A stretch of DNA of 64,000 nucleotides from Tausonia pullulans (taxonomy: Eukaryota; Basidiomycota; Tremellomycetes; Cystofilobasidiales; Mrakiaceae). Below the pieces are notes generated by a model. That model was not told where the DNA came from. It saw nothing but the letters and a program-made list of their open reading frames with translations, and did not search any database. The first letter of the stretch is position 1. Each line of letters starts with the position of its first letter. Location: NCBI GenBank assembly GCA_951802195.1, contig OX637637.1, positions 310,001 through 374,000 on the forward strand. The letters run 5' to 3'. Below are positions 9,446 through 21,691 of this stretch, piece after piece. Made by a program: the position numbers and the translations under genes.

Positions 9446-12384
9446 TCAAGCCTTCTTGTCCGCCGCGGCGGCGGCCTTCCGCGCCTCGATCTGGGTCTTG
9501 GACGCAACCTTGTGACCCTTGGCTTTGAGGTGCTTGCGCTTGCTCTCTGTGGACACACAAAAAACAAACAAACAAAATCCCAGGCTGTCAGCACTGTCTC
9601 CTTCTCACTCCAACCGACATCGAGGAGAGGGTGGTAGGGGGTGGAACGCAGAGACTCACCCTCGATGATCTCCCGATCGCCCGCCTCATCGAACGTCACT
9701 TTCTCCTCCGCCTCCTTCTCCCTCTCAAGCTTTTCCTCCTCCTCGATCGACGTCGGCAGTGGCACGAACGCCTCCTCTGCGGGCTCGGCGTCGACTTGCT
9801 CCTTCTCGAGCGCGGCGCGCGTCTTCTTGGGCATGCGCGAGACCTTGAACTTGGCGACGTAGAAGCCGTCGACTGTGTGGGGTCCGGGTGAGGTGGGGTT
9901 AGCCGGGTGCGCAGGGGAGGGAGGAGGAAGAGGAGACTAGAATGAAGGGTGGCGGCGATGAGGAGAAGAAAGGACAACGCACCATTGTGGACGTGCGGGA
10001 AGTACCTCCTCGTCAACTTCATCTTGGACCCAAAGTCCTTTCCCCTGAAGCTCGCGAATCCCTCCCTTCCAAACTCCAACCCGGTCTCGACAAGCTTGAC
10101 GTTGGGGCGCTTGCGGAGAGCGTAGTCGACGACAGCCTCGTTCTCGTCGACGGTGACGGAGCAAGTGGAGTAGACGACGTAGCCGCCCGTAGGGGAGTCG
10201 GGGTTGACCGAGTCAATGGCGCAGAGGAGAAGCTGCTTCTGGAGGTGGGAGAGAAGATGGAAATCACGCTCGGACTGAGAGGAAGAGAAGGAGGAGCATG
10301 GAGGTCAGCGGGAGTGCTTGGATAGAAGAAAAAAAAGAATCGCGAGCTCACCTTGTTGACCTTGACGGTCGCGTCCTTAGAGATGACACCCGTACCCGAG
10401 CACGGCGCATCGAGCAAGACCCGGTCGAATCCTCCCATAACCTTGGGGAACTCCCTTCCATCGTAGTTGCAAACAACAACGTTCTTGCACCCAAGCCGGT
10501 GGACGTTGGCCGTGAGGGACTTGGTCCTCGCCTTGTTAGAGTCGTTGGCGAAGACAAGTCCCGTGTTCTGGAGAAGAGCCGAGAGGTATGTCGTCTTGCC
10601 TCCGGGGGCGGAAGCCATATCAAGGACCCTCTCCCCAGGCTGAGGAGCGAGCGCAATGACGGGAAGGAACGACGAGGCCGCTTGAAGCATGTAGTGACCA
10701 GCGAGGTACTCCGGGGTGGCACCGATGGGGACAGCAGACTCGAACACTTGGAGGCCGACCTTGGTCCACTTGCCGATAGGCTCGAGGTTGACACCGCGGT
10801 TGATGAGCGCTTGGGCGAGATCGCGGCGGCGCGTACGGAGCGTGTTGGTCCGGATGGTAACGGGACGAGGGGTCTCGTTGGCGTCGAAGAATGAGATGGC
10901 CTAGGGAGCCCAAGAGGAGAAGTCAGAAACGTTGGGGGAGACAGCGTATTGGATGTAGACTCGACGCACCTCGGAGACGGGGAACAGCTGGAGGAGCTTC
11001 TCGGCGAGGAACTCGTTGTATCCGTAGTAGGTCGCAATGTCCGTGACGAGCTGGTCCATGTAGTCCGTCCTCGACCTGCCATCCTTGCCGCCCCACCTCG
11101 CCCAGTCGCCCAGTATCCGCACAATCTCCTGCATACGCCTCTCGACCCTACGGAGGCCACCCTCCCCAAAACCGCTGACCTTTTCGGCCTCGCGCTCCTC
11201 GACGGTCGGGAGCTCGAACCGCTCCTCGCCGTCGAAATCATCGTCCTCACCCTCTCCGGCAATGTTGGTGGTGAACTCTTCGTCCGAATCAACGGGCATG
11301 GCCGGACGAACCCTGGCGGGAAGGCGAGCCGCCTCGGCGGCAGCATCCTCCTCGTCGGTCGTTTCAGCTCCGGAGGAGGTGTCGTCTCCCTCCTGGAAAC
11401 CCTCGCCCTCGTCGAGACCGTCGTCGTCAGACTCGGTCGGGAAGTCTCCCTGGTCGAGGTCGAATTGGCTGTCGGCACCCGGGGGAAGCATGCCATCCTC
11501 GTCCATGTCACTTCCGAGCTAAGAGAGGGGGAGAGGGAAGGACTGTCGTCAGAGTGACTGCTCAGTAGAGAAGAAAGGTGGCACTCACATCGGATCCCTC
11601 CTCAGAGTCAGAGAACTGGAGCTCGCGCGGGGGAGGCCGCTGGAGAGAAGCAGTCGGCCTGTCAGTACTTCGACAGTGGAGGACAATGAGCGCTGCTGCT
11701 GCTCACGGGCATGCCCTCGTCGCCATCACTGAGAAAGAGTTGAAAGCGCGCGTCAGTCTCGGGGCGCGCCGTTTCGCGGTCAGAAGGGTGAGAACGCACC
11801 CGCCAGCGAGGTTGAAGTCGCCCTCCATCGGCTCGTCTTCATCACCGTAGACCTCGTCGAACGCGGATCTGGAACGAAAGAGATATCAGCTCTAGAATTA
11901 CAGAAGTGGAAGAATCACCACTGCCTGTGGTCCGTGCAAACGACTCGTCTCCTCTGTTCTTCCCTCTCTCTTCGTGCTACAACGCGTGGCGTCCCCGCAC
12001 GAAGAACAGAGTGATAAAGCTAGAGAGACCGTCGTAACGGGCCACGAGCGAGCAGGGCGGAACGAGGACTGACTGCTCCTTGGCCTTGACAGCGGCCTTG
12101 GCCTTCTCCTTGCCCTTCTTGGACGGTGCCGGCCTCGGCTTGATCTCCCTCTCCTCCTCCTCGTCATCATCACTGCTGTCGCCAGCGCCGCCCTCGACGC
12201 GATCGCCGCCGCGGGAGACGGAGACGTGCTTGCCCTTGATCTTCTTGCCCGTCGCCCCAAGCCGGACCTTCTTGCCGCCGGACCGAGGGACGTAGCCGTC
12301 GGCCTTGCGCTTGGCGTTGGTCGAGGCCGTGACGGCGTCGAGCGACTGGGGGGGTCCCTGCTTGTTCTTCGCGCGGCGTCCCAT
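9446..12384 (-). CDS. NOP2: 25S rRNA (cytosine-C5)-methyltransferase Nop2
   Basis: Nine exons (12384-12074, 11868-11800, 11728-11707, 11640-11590, 11518-10970, 10900-10352, 10274-9983, 9872-9660, 9546-9446) give 718 aa. Nop2 is the nucleolar m5C methyltransferase needed for 60S ribosome assembly. The N terminus is basic ('MGRRAKNKQ', Lys-rich) followed by long acidic stretches, as in the family. The catalytic part has the SAM site 'LDMASAPGGKTTYL', motif IV 'LLDAPCSGTGVISKD' and motif VI 'VVYSTCSVTVDENEAVV', so both RNA-methyltransferase cysteines are present. The C terminus is Lys/Ala-rich. Exon 3 is 22 nt and the first intron is 205 bp; the others are 66-113 bp. Confidence 0.95.
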
Positions 12385-15300
12385 GGTGTATGTGTGTGGG
12401 TAAGTAAGAAGGGCCGGTGGGTGGTTGGTCGAAGGCTTAGTTAGTGTCGAGCGAGTTTTCGATTTGCCCCGCCGCTCTGACCTTCTCCCGCACCGGCCTC
12501 ACCGCGTCGCCTCTCCCACGCGTCGGCAGCAGCCCGTTGTTCCCCCCATCACCCACCCGCTTCCCCTCGTCTCCTTCCCACGCCGGCTCGCCGTCTGAGA
12601 ACGCCTGTCTGGTCTTGTCGACGGCCGTCACGACTTCCCGCCCCAGAGGTACCAGCAAGGGGCCTCCACATCTCCGTCCATCTGCCACCGAGAACAACTC
12701 CCCACTTTCCATCTGGCGAGAGGCGGGCGGCCGCCTCCCCTAGCAGTCGAGAGTGTTCTCGGAGGACAGCCGGATTCCCATCAGGAGGAAAAGTCTAAGG
12801 CTGCTGACGACCGCCCCATTGGCACTCTCTTGGCGGCGATTCTGCCTTCGTTGGACCAAATCTGTATTGCTGGTTAGGGAACGGCCCATCTTTGAGGAGC
12901 GCTTCTTCGCTGATGGGTTAGTTAGCCCTGCCATTCGCTGACACCTCTGGGGAGGGTGGACGCCGCAGGCGGTGGAATATGTTGATAGTCATTTTCGGAC
13001 GATCTAGTGATATCGAATGCCTGATGGATGTTGTGAAACATGAGGTGCTCAGGGCGAGTCGATGAAAAGACGGGGTGGGCTGGCCATCCTATTGTGCAGA
13101 TAATTGACATCGGGCCTAGTCCTTTTTCGCATGCCCTTACATTCGGCGACTTCAGTAAAGACATCCTCATCGAAATAGTAGGAGGAAGCTGCCTAGTCCT
13201 GAATGACTCTCTCTGAGTGGTAGACTCAGGCTCAGGGCAGGACCCACTCTTTCTTATAGTGGCCGTGCCCACCGCCTAACCTTTGAAGGGCCCTATCGGA
13301 GAAACAGTGATCTACTAGCAGGCCTCGACGTAGCACCTATATACACTCATACTATCGTGGGCTCCTAAGGCGCACTATCTATCGCAGGGGGATTCCTGGT
13401 ATTTCATGTACTAACCTCCTCCAGCGGAGTACTTGGTGCAGAGGATTTTACCCTACAAGTTTTGATTAAGAAGGAGAACTACAATGAAATCGGGTCATAC
13501 TCGTACTCACCTACAGACCGTGTCTCCATGTTTGAGAGGTGCCGTCCAACGGTAGGACAAAGCTTTGTAGCGGCTTAGACCGCAGTTCCAGTTTGTGCAT
13601 ATCAAGAGTAGGAAGGGCCGCTACGTGGTCGGGGAGGTGTAGCATCGCTGTTAAAAGCAGAGGGAGTTTGATTATTCTCCCAATTCAGAATGGACATGGC
13701 ATGAGGTTTGTCCCTGCGCCACCACCGCGCGGCTTGGGGTTTGATTCTCCATCCGTATTTGACCTCTGCCCATCGCAGTACACGTCAGTGGCTGCTTGGA
13801 GGTAGGAGGTAGTATGGGAGTGGTACCTTGGGTATGCTGGGAATGGTAGACAAACTGCGCTTAGGACGCAGTGGCAGGAATGCCGTAGAGGTTCGCCTCC
13901 TCTTACTCATAAGGTGTTATACCCTGACACAATATGCTACGGAGAGCGACTGTTGTTTTGGCCCCCTATAATTTCCTGTACAGACACTTCGTTTTAACAT
14001 TCTGACCCCTCACATCAACTACTCTCCGACGCATCTCCTAATCGGCACAACCACCCAGTACATCCAAAATACCGCAGGCGGGTGAACCAACAGCCTTGCC
14101 CATGGCCTTCATTCTGAGGGCAAGAAAGCAAATAGAATATCGTGACTGCCTCCTCTGACTTAGCCCTCATATCTAGCCTTCAAGCCGATCTTGGACCTAT
14201 TGTCCTTCAGTCCTCAGGGCTTCGAGATGATCTCTATAATCTTCTTTTTAAATAACAGGACTAGCAACCGCTACTGGAAGCTGGGCTCTTATTCGGGTGT
14301 CTACTTGTTTCTCTCCCTCCAGCCGGCCTACCTTGCTGTTCTTGAACATCCTTCTAGCCTCGCCACACCGCCGGTCAAGCGGCCGCCCGTCCCCTTTCCC
14401 CTGTCATCACCGGCGGGGCCAGCAGCCTCCATCACGTTGGTGCCACCGGTGGTTGGACGTGTCTTGGACTTGCAAACCCAAAACAGGTCAAATGAGAGCA
14501 GGGATCCCCCGCCACGAGACGGGCCAAGATCAATCCGCTCTGTCCGTTCATTCGTGGATGGATGGAGATCTGACCGGGCGGTCATCCTTGCACATTGCTG
14601 TGGCGGAGACCCCCCTGCTGCTCAAAGAAGACGATCTGCCGATGATTTGTTGCTCAGGACGACGGTCATCAGCTAAGGGGAGAAGGGGTGGAGGTGGAAT
14701 GGCCGGGGTGGGTGAGATGTGCCAAATCAGGCTGATGGGATGGAGAGGGAGGACTGGCTGGTCTGACTAGACAGCTCGATCGCCCTGGCTCGGTCGGCTG
14801 CCAGGGATGGGGCAGCCAGCCAAAGGCTGTCGACCTATCCATGCTTTCTTGACAGGAGTCTATTGTCCTTGATGAGTCCCTCTGGCGAGAAGGTCGTTCG
14901 TTCGTTTTCGTTCGTGTTTCCGCGCTCACCCTGTCGTCTCGTCTGGTTGGTTCATCGCGCGGTTCCGCATTCCATCGACCGCCATCCAATGAGTGCCGTG
15001 GACTTCCAGCGCCAATCTGGTGAGCGAGCGGGTAGACCTATTGCTGTTTAGTCGCTCGACGAACGACTCTCCCACATGTGCGTCTCCATGGTGCTGTTGA
15101 CCTTCGAAATCGCACTCAAGGAAACTGGTAGCCCAGCGTCACTGAATGATGGCTTGGGGAGCGAATATTTTCTTTTTCGAATCAATCACGGCCAATCCGA
15201 GAAGAGAAAACATGCATCAACCCAAAGCAGAAGAGAGCGAGCCAGAGTGAACAACTGAAGCGGCCAAGGAAAAAGAAGATACAGGAGTCAGCAACCACGC

Positions 15301-16339
15301 CATCAGAACAGGAACAAGAGAAGTTGGAGTTGAGGTAGGAGAATCAGATAAGTTTAAAAATCAACCACGATTCCTCAGCATTCGTCTGTATTTCAAGACT
15401 TGGCTTAGACTGGGATAACTGTTCCCCGGAGGGAAGAATTCGTCTTGGAGAAGTCCGAACGTCGGGTTCGAGACGAGAAGAGGGGTCACAAGAAGGAAGG
15501 GCCGGGACACGTGTGGTGAAGGAAGGGAAGAAACGCGCCCAATGAGGGTTTTGCTCTGACCCAGCTTGCTCTGCACTGCTAGTCCTAGTTCTCCTCCTGT
15601 TTCCTCCTGCCAAATGGCCTTCTCGAAACCCGACGCGATGTAAAGGGGCAAAGAAAGAGGAGTGCAGAAGCGCGAGACTCACCAGACGCGTATAGATACA
15701 GCCGGGTTTGGAGAGCGGAAAGTGAAGAGTAGGAGGAACGCGGTCGTCGAAGAAGGAGAACACAGAGGGGAGAGAAAAGGGGAGAAGGAAGGGGATGGGA
15801 GTCAGAAGTAATGCAAGACAGGCGACGGTTTTTTGAGGGCGGTGGAGCACAAGTTCGCCCCTCCAAGAAGGGGTCAGAGGGCAGACAGCTGAGAGGGACG
15901 GTCGTCAACACCAAACAGTACCACAAAAGACAAAGACTTCTCAAATCCAAAAGACTGTAGAACTAAGGTATTGTGAAGTATTCAGCTTCAAAGGCGGCAT
16001 TCAGAGGCCCCCTCTCCGCGAGCGAGATCGGGTGTAGCAAAAGCCTGTCGCCAAGGTTCATCGGTCGGCCGACGGCTCATGAATGGTCGTAGAGGACGGA
16101 TTGTTGTCAATTAGAGAAAGAAGTCACTGGCATGAGATAGTAAAACGAAAAGACGAAGGAAGTGAGGGCCCAAAAGAGTAGCTGCGAAAGGAAAAAAAGG
16201 AAGAAAAAAAATCAGACCCTGGGACAAGAAAGAGATAATCGCACGGAACATGGGGAGCAGAGAATCGGCAGAATCGGAGACCTTTGAGAGAGAGGAGAGA
16301 GAGAGAAGAGAGAAATGGGGAGGAGGATGGTGTGTGGGA

Positions 16340-16385
<46 letters not shown>

Positions 16386-16576
16386 AAGAGAGAAGGAGGA
16401 GGCACGTAAGCTGGGTACAACGGGAAAGGGAAAGGTCGATCAAGTACAACGAAGAGTGAGAAGGTACGTAGACGAAGGATGTAAGTCGGTCTGGAAGGGT
16501 GAGGAAGATGAAACAGTATAAAGAAGAGGCGAGAGCGACAGCGAGGCAAGAGAGGAAGGAGTGAGATGGCGTGGCG
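12385..16576. other. Gene-poor 4.2 kb interval
   Basis: No recognisable gene on either strand. The part from about 12,930 to 14,290 looks poorer in G+C and has very few open frames of any length, unlike the rest of the window where chance frames are abundant. A small minus-strand frame at 12922-13272 (116 aa) has ordinary-looking composition but no family I recognise. From 14.3 to 16.1 kb the open frames are Arg/Ser/Pro-rich shadows. The rightmost part holds the 3' flank of the zinc-finger gene with a GA/CT microsatellite. Confidence 0.5.
16338..16396. repeat. GA-rich microsatellite
   Basis: An imperfect tandem run of GAGAGAGAAA-type units on the plus strand, in the 3' flank of the zinc-finger gene. 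On the sense strand of that gene it is CT-rich. Looser GA-rich sequence extends left to about 16,270. Confidence 0.85.
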
Positions 16577-19158
16577 TTATCCGAGCGTCGGCATCGGCCC
16601 CCACTCCGGGTATCCATCGAGGACAGGGCTTGACTGAGCTGGGAGATGATGGAGATCGTCTCCTCCATACTCATCCTCGCCACCTTCTTCCTCGCCGTCG
16701 CCATCATCGAGGTACTCCTCGCCTAGAGGGCCGCTGCCACTAGTGATCAAGGCCGACTGCTCCTCAAATTCAGCAGCCTGCTGCTGCTGCTTGTCGGACA
16801 CCTTTCCACTCTTGCCACACGCCTTCTTGACCTGAAGATGCCGCCGAAGGGCGTCCTTGCGGGTGAACGACTTGTCGCACGACGAGCATTGGAACGGCCG
16901 GTCGACGCCATGAATCTTGGTGTGTCGCTTGAGGTCGTGCGATCGATTCTGCATGGGCACAGTAAGCGATCAAACAGTCTTACTAGAAAAAAGAGAAAGA
17001 GGCAGACGCACGAAAGACTGCGGGCACGTCGAGCACCGGAAAGGCTTGACGCCCGGAGGACCCTTAGATCGCATCTTGGGCTCCTTGACTGGTGGGCCTG
17101 CAGCAATGAACGTCGCCCCCACCGGCGGTGCCAAGGCTCCTCCCTCCGTCGTGTTTGTCAAAGGACCAGCAGCGGAAGTGGTTGTAAGGTCGGCCTTGGC
17201 ATAGAAAGGCGGAGAGCCGGCGGTGGTGGAGAACGGGGGAAGGGGTGGCGAGGTGTCCAACCCGACATCGTTAGCGCTGGCGTCGTCATCCCCTGCTCCG
17301 GCCCCCTCGGTCGCCTGCTGCTGCTGCGGCGTCGGTGGTGACATGCTGCTGAGTGTGAACGAAGGGTAAGGGCCGAGCGACGACGCTCGTCGCTGTCGTG
17401 AGACGGTGGGCGAGGTCCTTTCGACTCCAACGTGGTTCGCTTGGGCGGTGGTGGTGATGGGTGTGTCCTGCTGCTGAGGCTGAGGTTGTTGAAGTGGCAA
17501 GACGCCCCAGTCCGAGGCTGAGGCGAGGTGGTGGAGAATGGAAGAAGTCGTTGTGGGCGCCGAGGAGGGAAGGCCGTAGAACGCGGCGACTTGCTGCTGA
17601 TACGCCGAGGACGAAGAAGCGGATACATGCTGGAGCGGCAGTTGCTGCTGTTGCTGCTGGAGGTCCGGCGAGACAGACGACAGCGGGGCCGAGAGGTCGA
17701 GACCGACGATCTCGGCGAGCTCAAAGTGGGAACGAACGCTGTACGCCGATGGCGAAAGCGGCGGGTCGTCGCAGATGAGACCGACGGTAGTGCCATCGCC
17801 GGACGAGGCGGTTGAAGAGGGGCCATCAGCGTTGTAGTCCCACTGGTTCATCCCACCGTACGATGAGGGGATCGTCGTCGGTGACAGCGGGGTGAGGTGA
17901 TGGGGGAGGCCCAGCCTAGTAGGATAGGGGCTGCCATTGCTATCGAAGGATGAGGGGAAGGAGGAGATGGATGACGCTGAGGGTAGGCTTGACGACGTCG
18001 ACCGAACCGTGTTATAGTAGTCGGGGAGATCATCCTGCTGCTGAAGCGACGGCTGATTCTCGTCATAGGAAGAGCGAGATTGCGTAAGTCCCTGCTGCTG
18101 CTGATTGTGGTGGTGGTGGTGCTGCTGCTGCTGTTGCTGGAAGGTTAACGAGAGGCCCGCGAGCGACGGGTCCATCGTCGGAGAGGACGCAAAGCTTGGC
18201 TCTCGGTCGTAGGGGAACGAGGGCTGTAGATAGCAAGTCAGTTCTCAAATACCTTGATGGAGATGAGCGGCTGACGATGCGCCAAGAAAGGGGAAGGAGG
18301 GGGAGGAGAGGGGGAGCCGATGAAGCCGGCCGATCGATGGTGGCACTCACAGAGAGCGAGTGGTTATCTGGCGGATTTGGCTGGGCTTGGTAGGTATCGG
18401 CCGGGTGAGATTGCGGAGGGAGGGCAAAGTCTGGTAGTTCGTGAGCAGATGAGAGCCAGGTCAGGGACGATAGAGGAGGGAAAACGCAAGACAATTGAGC
18501 GACTGCGATAGCGTGCGTGAGGCAGCGAAAAGGGGAGAGGAGGGATATGACGAACATGAAGTCCGCTTCGACAGGCTGAGGCCACCACCGTACGGAGACA
18601 CGTGTCGTCGGTCGTCGGCAACGGATGCCGGGTCGATCTCCTCGTCGCCAGCCTGATGGATGAGAGCGGGCAACGCGGGGAGGGCCGAGAGGGACGCGCT
18701 GTGGGAAGAGCCTGCGTGGTTGGGCGAGGAGAGCGAGCGAGGGAGAGAGGGGATGGGATAGGAATGAACGAGTCAGACGCTTGTTTGCACAGCGAGAAGA
18801 AGGATTGGCTGCTGCGTTGGTTGCGTCTTCGGACCCAGGCCGAAGAGTGGGCAAAGAGGGCAGTGAAAGGGCGGTAGGAGAGCCTTCCCCGCGCTCCCGG
18901 CTCCCCCACGCGCGCGGCCGAAGAGATGAGGAGGGCGAGCGAGTCAAGATGAACGAAGGTGGGCGACGCACTGTGGTGTCTGCTACTTCCTCCCCCCCTT
19001 CCTCCGCCTCCTTCTCCGCCCATGCGACCGAAGAGGACAGCATCTGTTCCGTAATCGGCCGAGACTGCGTGTCGGTGGTGCTGGCGGGAGATCATGCCCT
19101 CGTCCGAGGGGGTCTCGAGCGAGGGGGACGCCGACGCGGATGAGCCCGAGGAGCGCAT
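16577..19158 (-). CDS. C2H2 zinc-finger transcription factor, poly-Q rich
   Basis: Five exons (19158-18972, 18711-18556, 18430-18351, 18223-17012, 16948-16577) give 668 aa. Two adjacent C2H2 fingers lie near the C terminus: 'FRCSTCPQSFNRSHDLKRH' then 'FQCSSCDKSFTRKDALRRH', with linker 'TKIHGVDRPF'. The first finger is split by a 63-bp intron and is restored in frame. The preceding 500 residues are low-complexity, with Gln and His runs, Ser/Pro and Thr, typical of fungal activation regions. The C-terminal tail is acidic (Glu/Asp/Gly). It should be a nuclear DNA-binding regulator; target and pathway cannot be told. The 5' exons rest on splice signals and frame only, and the 260-bp first intron makes the first 62 codons the least certain part. 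Confidence 0.82.
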
Positions 19159-20417
19159 GAGGGCGGGCGGAGGGGGGCGAGGGCGGGCGACGTAGGGTGG
19201 CTCCGAGGTATGGGAGGCGTGTGTTCGTTCGCTCGTGAGGATGTGACACCTCTGGCCAGGAAGAGACTGAGAGAGGGTGTGAAGGTGGGCGAGAGAGAGA
19301 GGTCGCGAGCGAGTCCAGAGGTCGTCGTTCGTCAGAAGACACCACTGTTTCGGGCGGGGGCCCAGATCCCTTGAACGCTCTCTCCTTTCGTGATATCAAC
19401 CTTTGCCAATTGCAAACTCTCCGACTTGGCCGTCTCGCTCGTCTCTCTCTGCTCTCTTGCGTTGAAGCTCAATAGGCAGAGAAGAGCAGAAGAGAAAGAG
19501 GAGGACATGAAGAAAGAGGCGAGCGAGAGAGAATGAGACCAGTTCCGTCCGACCGAGCTCAATCAGCTGCCGACAGCAACAACTGCTCGCCCAGTCAGTT
19601 CTTCTTAGCCGGCTTTCTCTCCTTTCTCTCCCCCTCCCACCCTCCCCCCCCCTTTTTTTTCTTGTCTTTCTCCCCCAGCTTTTGAGTCCTCTTTCCTCTT
19701 CAGTGGGGATTGTGGCGGAACAGGCTCTTGTTGAGTTTATGCTGTGGAGACAAAATCCCCGGCGTCGGTTACTTACGTCTTCCTGCCATCCGGACGACGC
19801 TTCCCGAGTGGCTGCGCGCCGGCCGTTGTCTAGCGTGATTGGACGTTTCCGTCTTGGGCTGGTTTTCTGCCCTAACACTCCAATGAGGCTTTCTGTCGTT
19901 CCAGGGGAAACCCTCTTAATATTTTCTTCGTGCGCAGGGAGGCGTACATCCCACAGGCAGCCATCTCGGGCTTCCCGAGCGGATTACGAGTCCTGGCTGG
20001 TCGCTGTTCGGACCAACAGGCCGAGAGAGAGCGACGACAACGTTTCTGTCTTTCTCTTTCCCGACTTGAGCGGCTGCTTGTAGTGTGGAGGCAGATGGCG
20101 ACATTCTCAAATGGCGCACAGGCAAAAGATGCGGATAGAGACAGGCTTAGATGACCTGGTCATCAAGCAAGTCGACGTTGCGTCAAACTCGGAGAGCTCC
20201 AGCACTAGGGCCGAAAAAATATGATCCAGCCTTCTGGCGAGCCAAATATAATTATAACCACATAGAATAATATAACAAGAGACTGATAGGGTAGGATAGA
20301 CAGCGTCCAACGTAATAAATAAGAGCAAAATAACGAACGGCCAGGCTGACCTAGAATCGCACCAAGACCCGATGGTCGCTCGACAAGCAATCGCTTCTAC
20401 CCTCGCCTCGCCTCGTT
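19159..20417. other. Upstream region of zinc-finger gene and 3' flank of membrane-protein gene
   Basis: About 1.26 kb between two leftward genes. No supported gene. A long C/T tract (about 19,610-19,680) lies in the presumed promoter of the zinc-finger gene. The last 250 bases (20,150-20,417) are AT-rich and fit a 3' untranslated region of the membrane-protein gene. Confidence 0.5.
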
Positions 20418-21691
20418 TCAATAGTTATTGATCGTAGCCTTCATAATGAGCGCCCTCGTCTCGGCGGCATCGTGGTGCTGCCTCATGCGCCGTCGCTTCC
20501 TGCGGCACATGCAGGCGATGACGCCGACGACAACAAGGATGAGGACGCCTGCCGCTGCGCCGCCGATAATATAGCTGTGTCCAGGTGGAGAAGCACATTA
20601 TCAGGACGTAAGCAAGAGAGAGATAACTCGAGCGAGGAGGGGGAGAGCGGACTACGTACATGTGGATCCTTGAGAGGCCGGTCAGCTTGGACGCTTTGGC
20701 GACGAGGTCCTCGCTCCCGGAACCGCTGTTGGAAGGAGTGTTGCCGACAACAGCGGTAGTCATCACGACCTGGTCGAGCGGTGAACGTTGAAGAGAGCCT
20801 ATCGCGTCAGTCTAGACCAAGAGAGAAGAGCGGGTTGGCCGGACGACGCACCGTATGCGTCCCAACGACGCCCATGGCGTCCGTGTACTTCTCGGTCTTG
20901 GTGAGCGTCGTGGTGTAAGTCGTGGGAGTTGCTTTGGCAGAAGATGGAGAGGAACCTCTGCAAATATTTGAAGACAAAAGGAGTCAGTCCATCGAGCGCA
21001 ACGGCGGCGATCTCGGTGGCGCGGGAGTCGAGTCAGAACATACCGCTGCTGTCCACAGACAGTACTGGTGTGTACCTGCTTGACAGTCGACGTTGTTTCC
21101 CAAGTTCCGCCTGTCACTGGCACCGTGGATGTGATAACTCGTTGGGTGGGAGTCTGTCAGGAGATGGAGGCGGCGCGGAAGGAACGGTCAATGCGGGAAG
21201 GCATGGAGAGGAGAGGCGTCAGATCTCTCTAGTCCGGAACTGGGAAGGGAGACGCGCATAGGAGATGAGAGACTGAAGCTAGAGATATTCGGAGGCCCAA
21301 AAAGGGAGGGAGAAGAGAGAGAAAGAAAGAGATAAGGAAATGTCGCAATGCAACGCAGACTTACCGAAGTGCCGATCTCTGTCATTGTCGACCAGAGGGA
21401 GCAGGCCGAGTTGGTTGGGTCGCCCTTGAATCCGCCGATGCACGTGGGGATTACGGACGTGTAAGGTGTTCCCTCATAAGTAGTGAAGACCTGCGAGAGC
21501 GAGGGCTGTTCAACGTTTGCTCATGTACTAATTGTTGGGAAACGATGAGGGAGTAATCAAGCCCGCACCGTGACACCGGGAGTCATGGCCTTTTGAGTCG
21601 TCCAGACAGCATACTCGGTCGAGAGGATCTGACTGCAGCTGTTGATAACGGCGGGTGTGTTGATATCAGGGGCGGTGGTGGCGGGTGACAT
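20418..21691 (-). CDS. Single-pass membrane protein with Thr/Ser-rich ectodomain, unknown function
   Basis: Six exons (21691-21569, 21490-21365, 21153-21044, 20957-20852, 20769-20660, 20574-20418) give 243 aa. The N-terminal 170 residues are Thr/Ser-rich with a few Cys ('VINSCSQILSTEYAVW', 'VIPTCIGGFKGDPTNSACS', 'TSTVCGQQR'). A clear transmembrane segment follows, 'IYIIGGAAAGVLILVVVGV', then a short basic tail 'CMCRRKRRMRQHH'. This layout (Thr-rich outside, one membrane span, basic stop-transfer) resembles fungal surface sensors of the Mid2/Wsc kind, but no family domain is visible. From the start chosen there is no signal peptide; either the protein inserts by its membrane span or an upstream exon is missing. 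The leader before the ATG is pyrimidine-rich, as at other starts here. Confidence 0.75.

Noticed and set aside
10348-11511. 387-codon minus-strand frame overlapping NOP2
   Set aside because: It is a shifted frame of the NOP2 exons; the in-frame reading has the full methyltransferase motifs, this one is Arg/Ser/Thr-rich noise.
15344-15850. 168-codon minus-strand frame beginning with a hydrophobic stretch that resembles a signal peptide
   Set aside because: The hydrophobic part comes from CT-rich sequence and the remainder has no motif or splice support.
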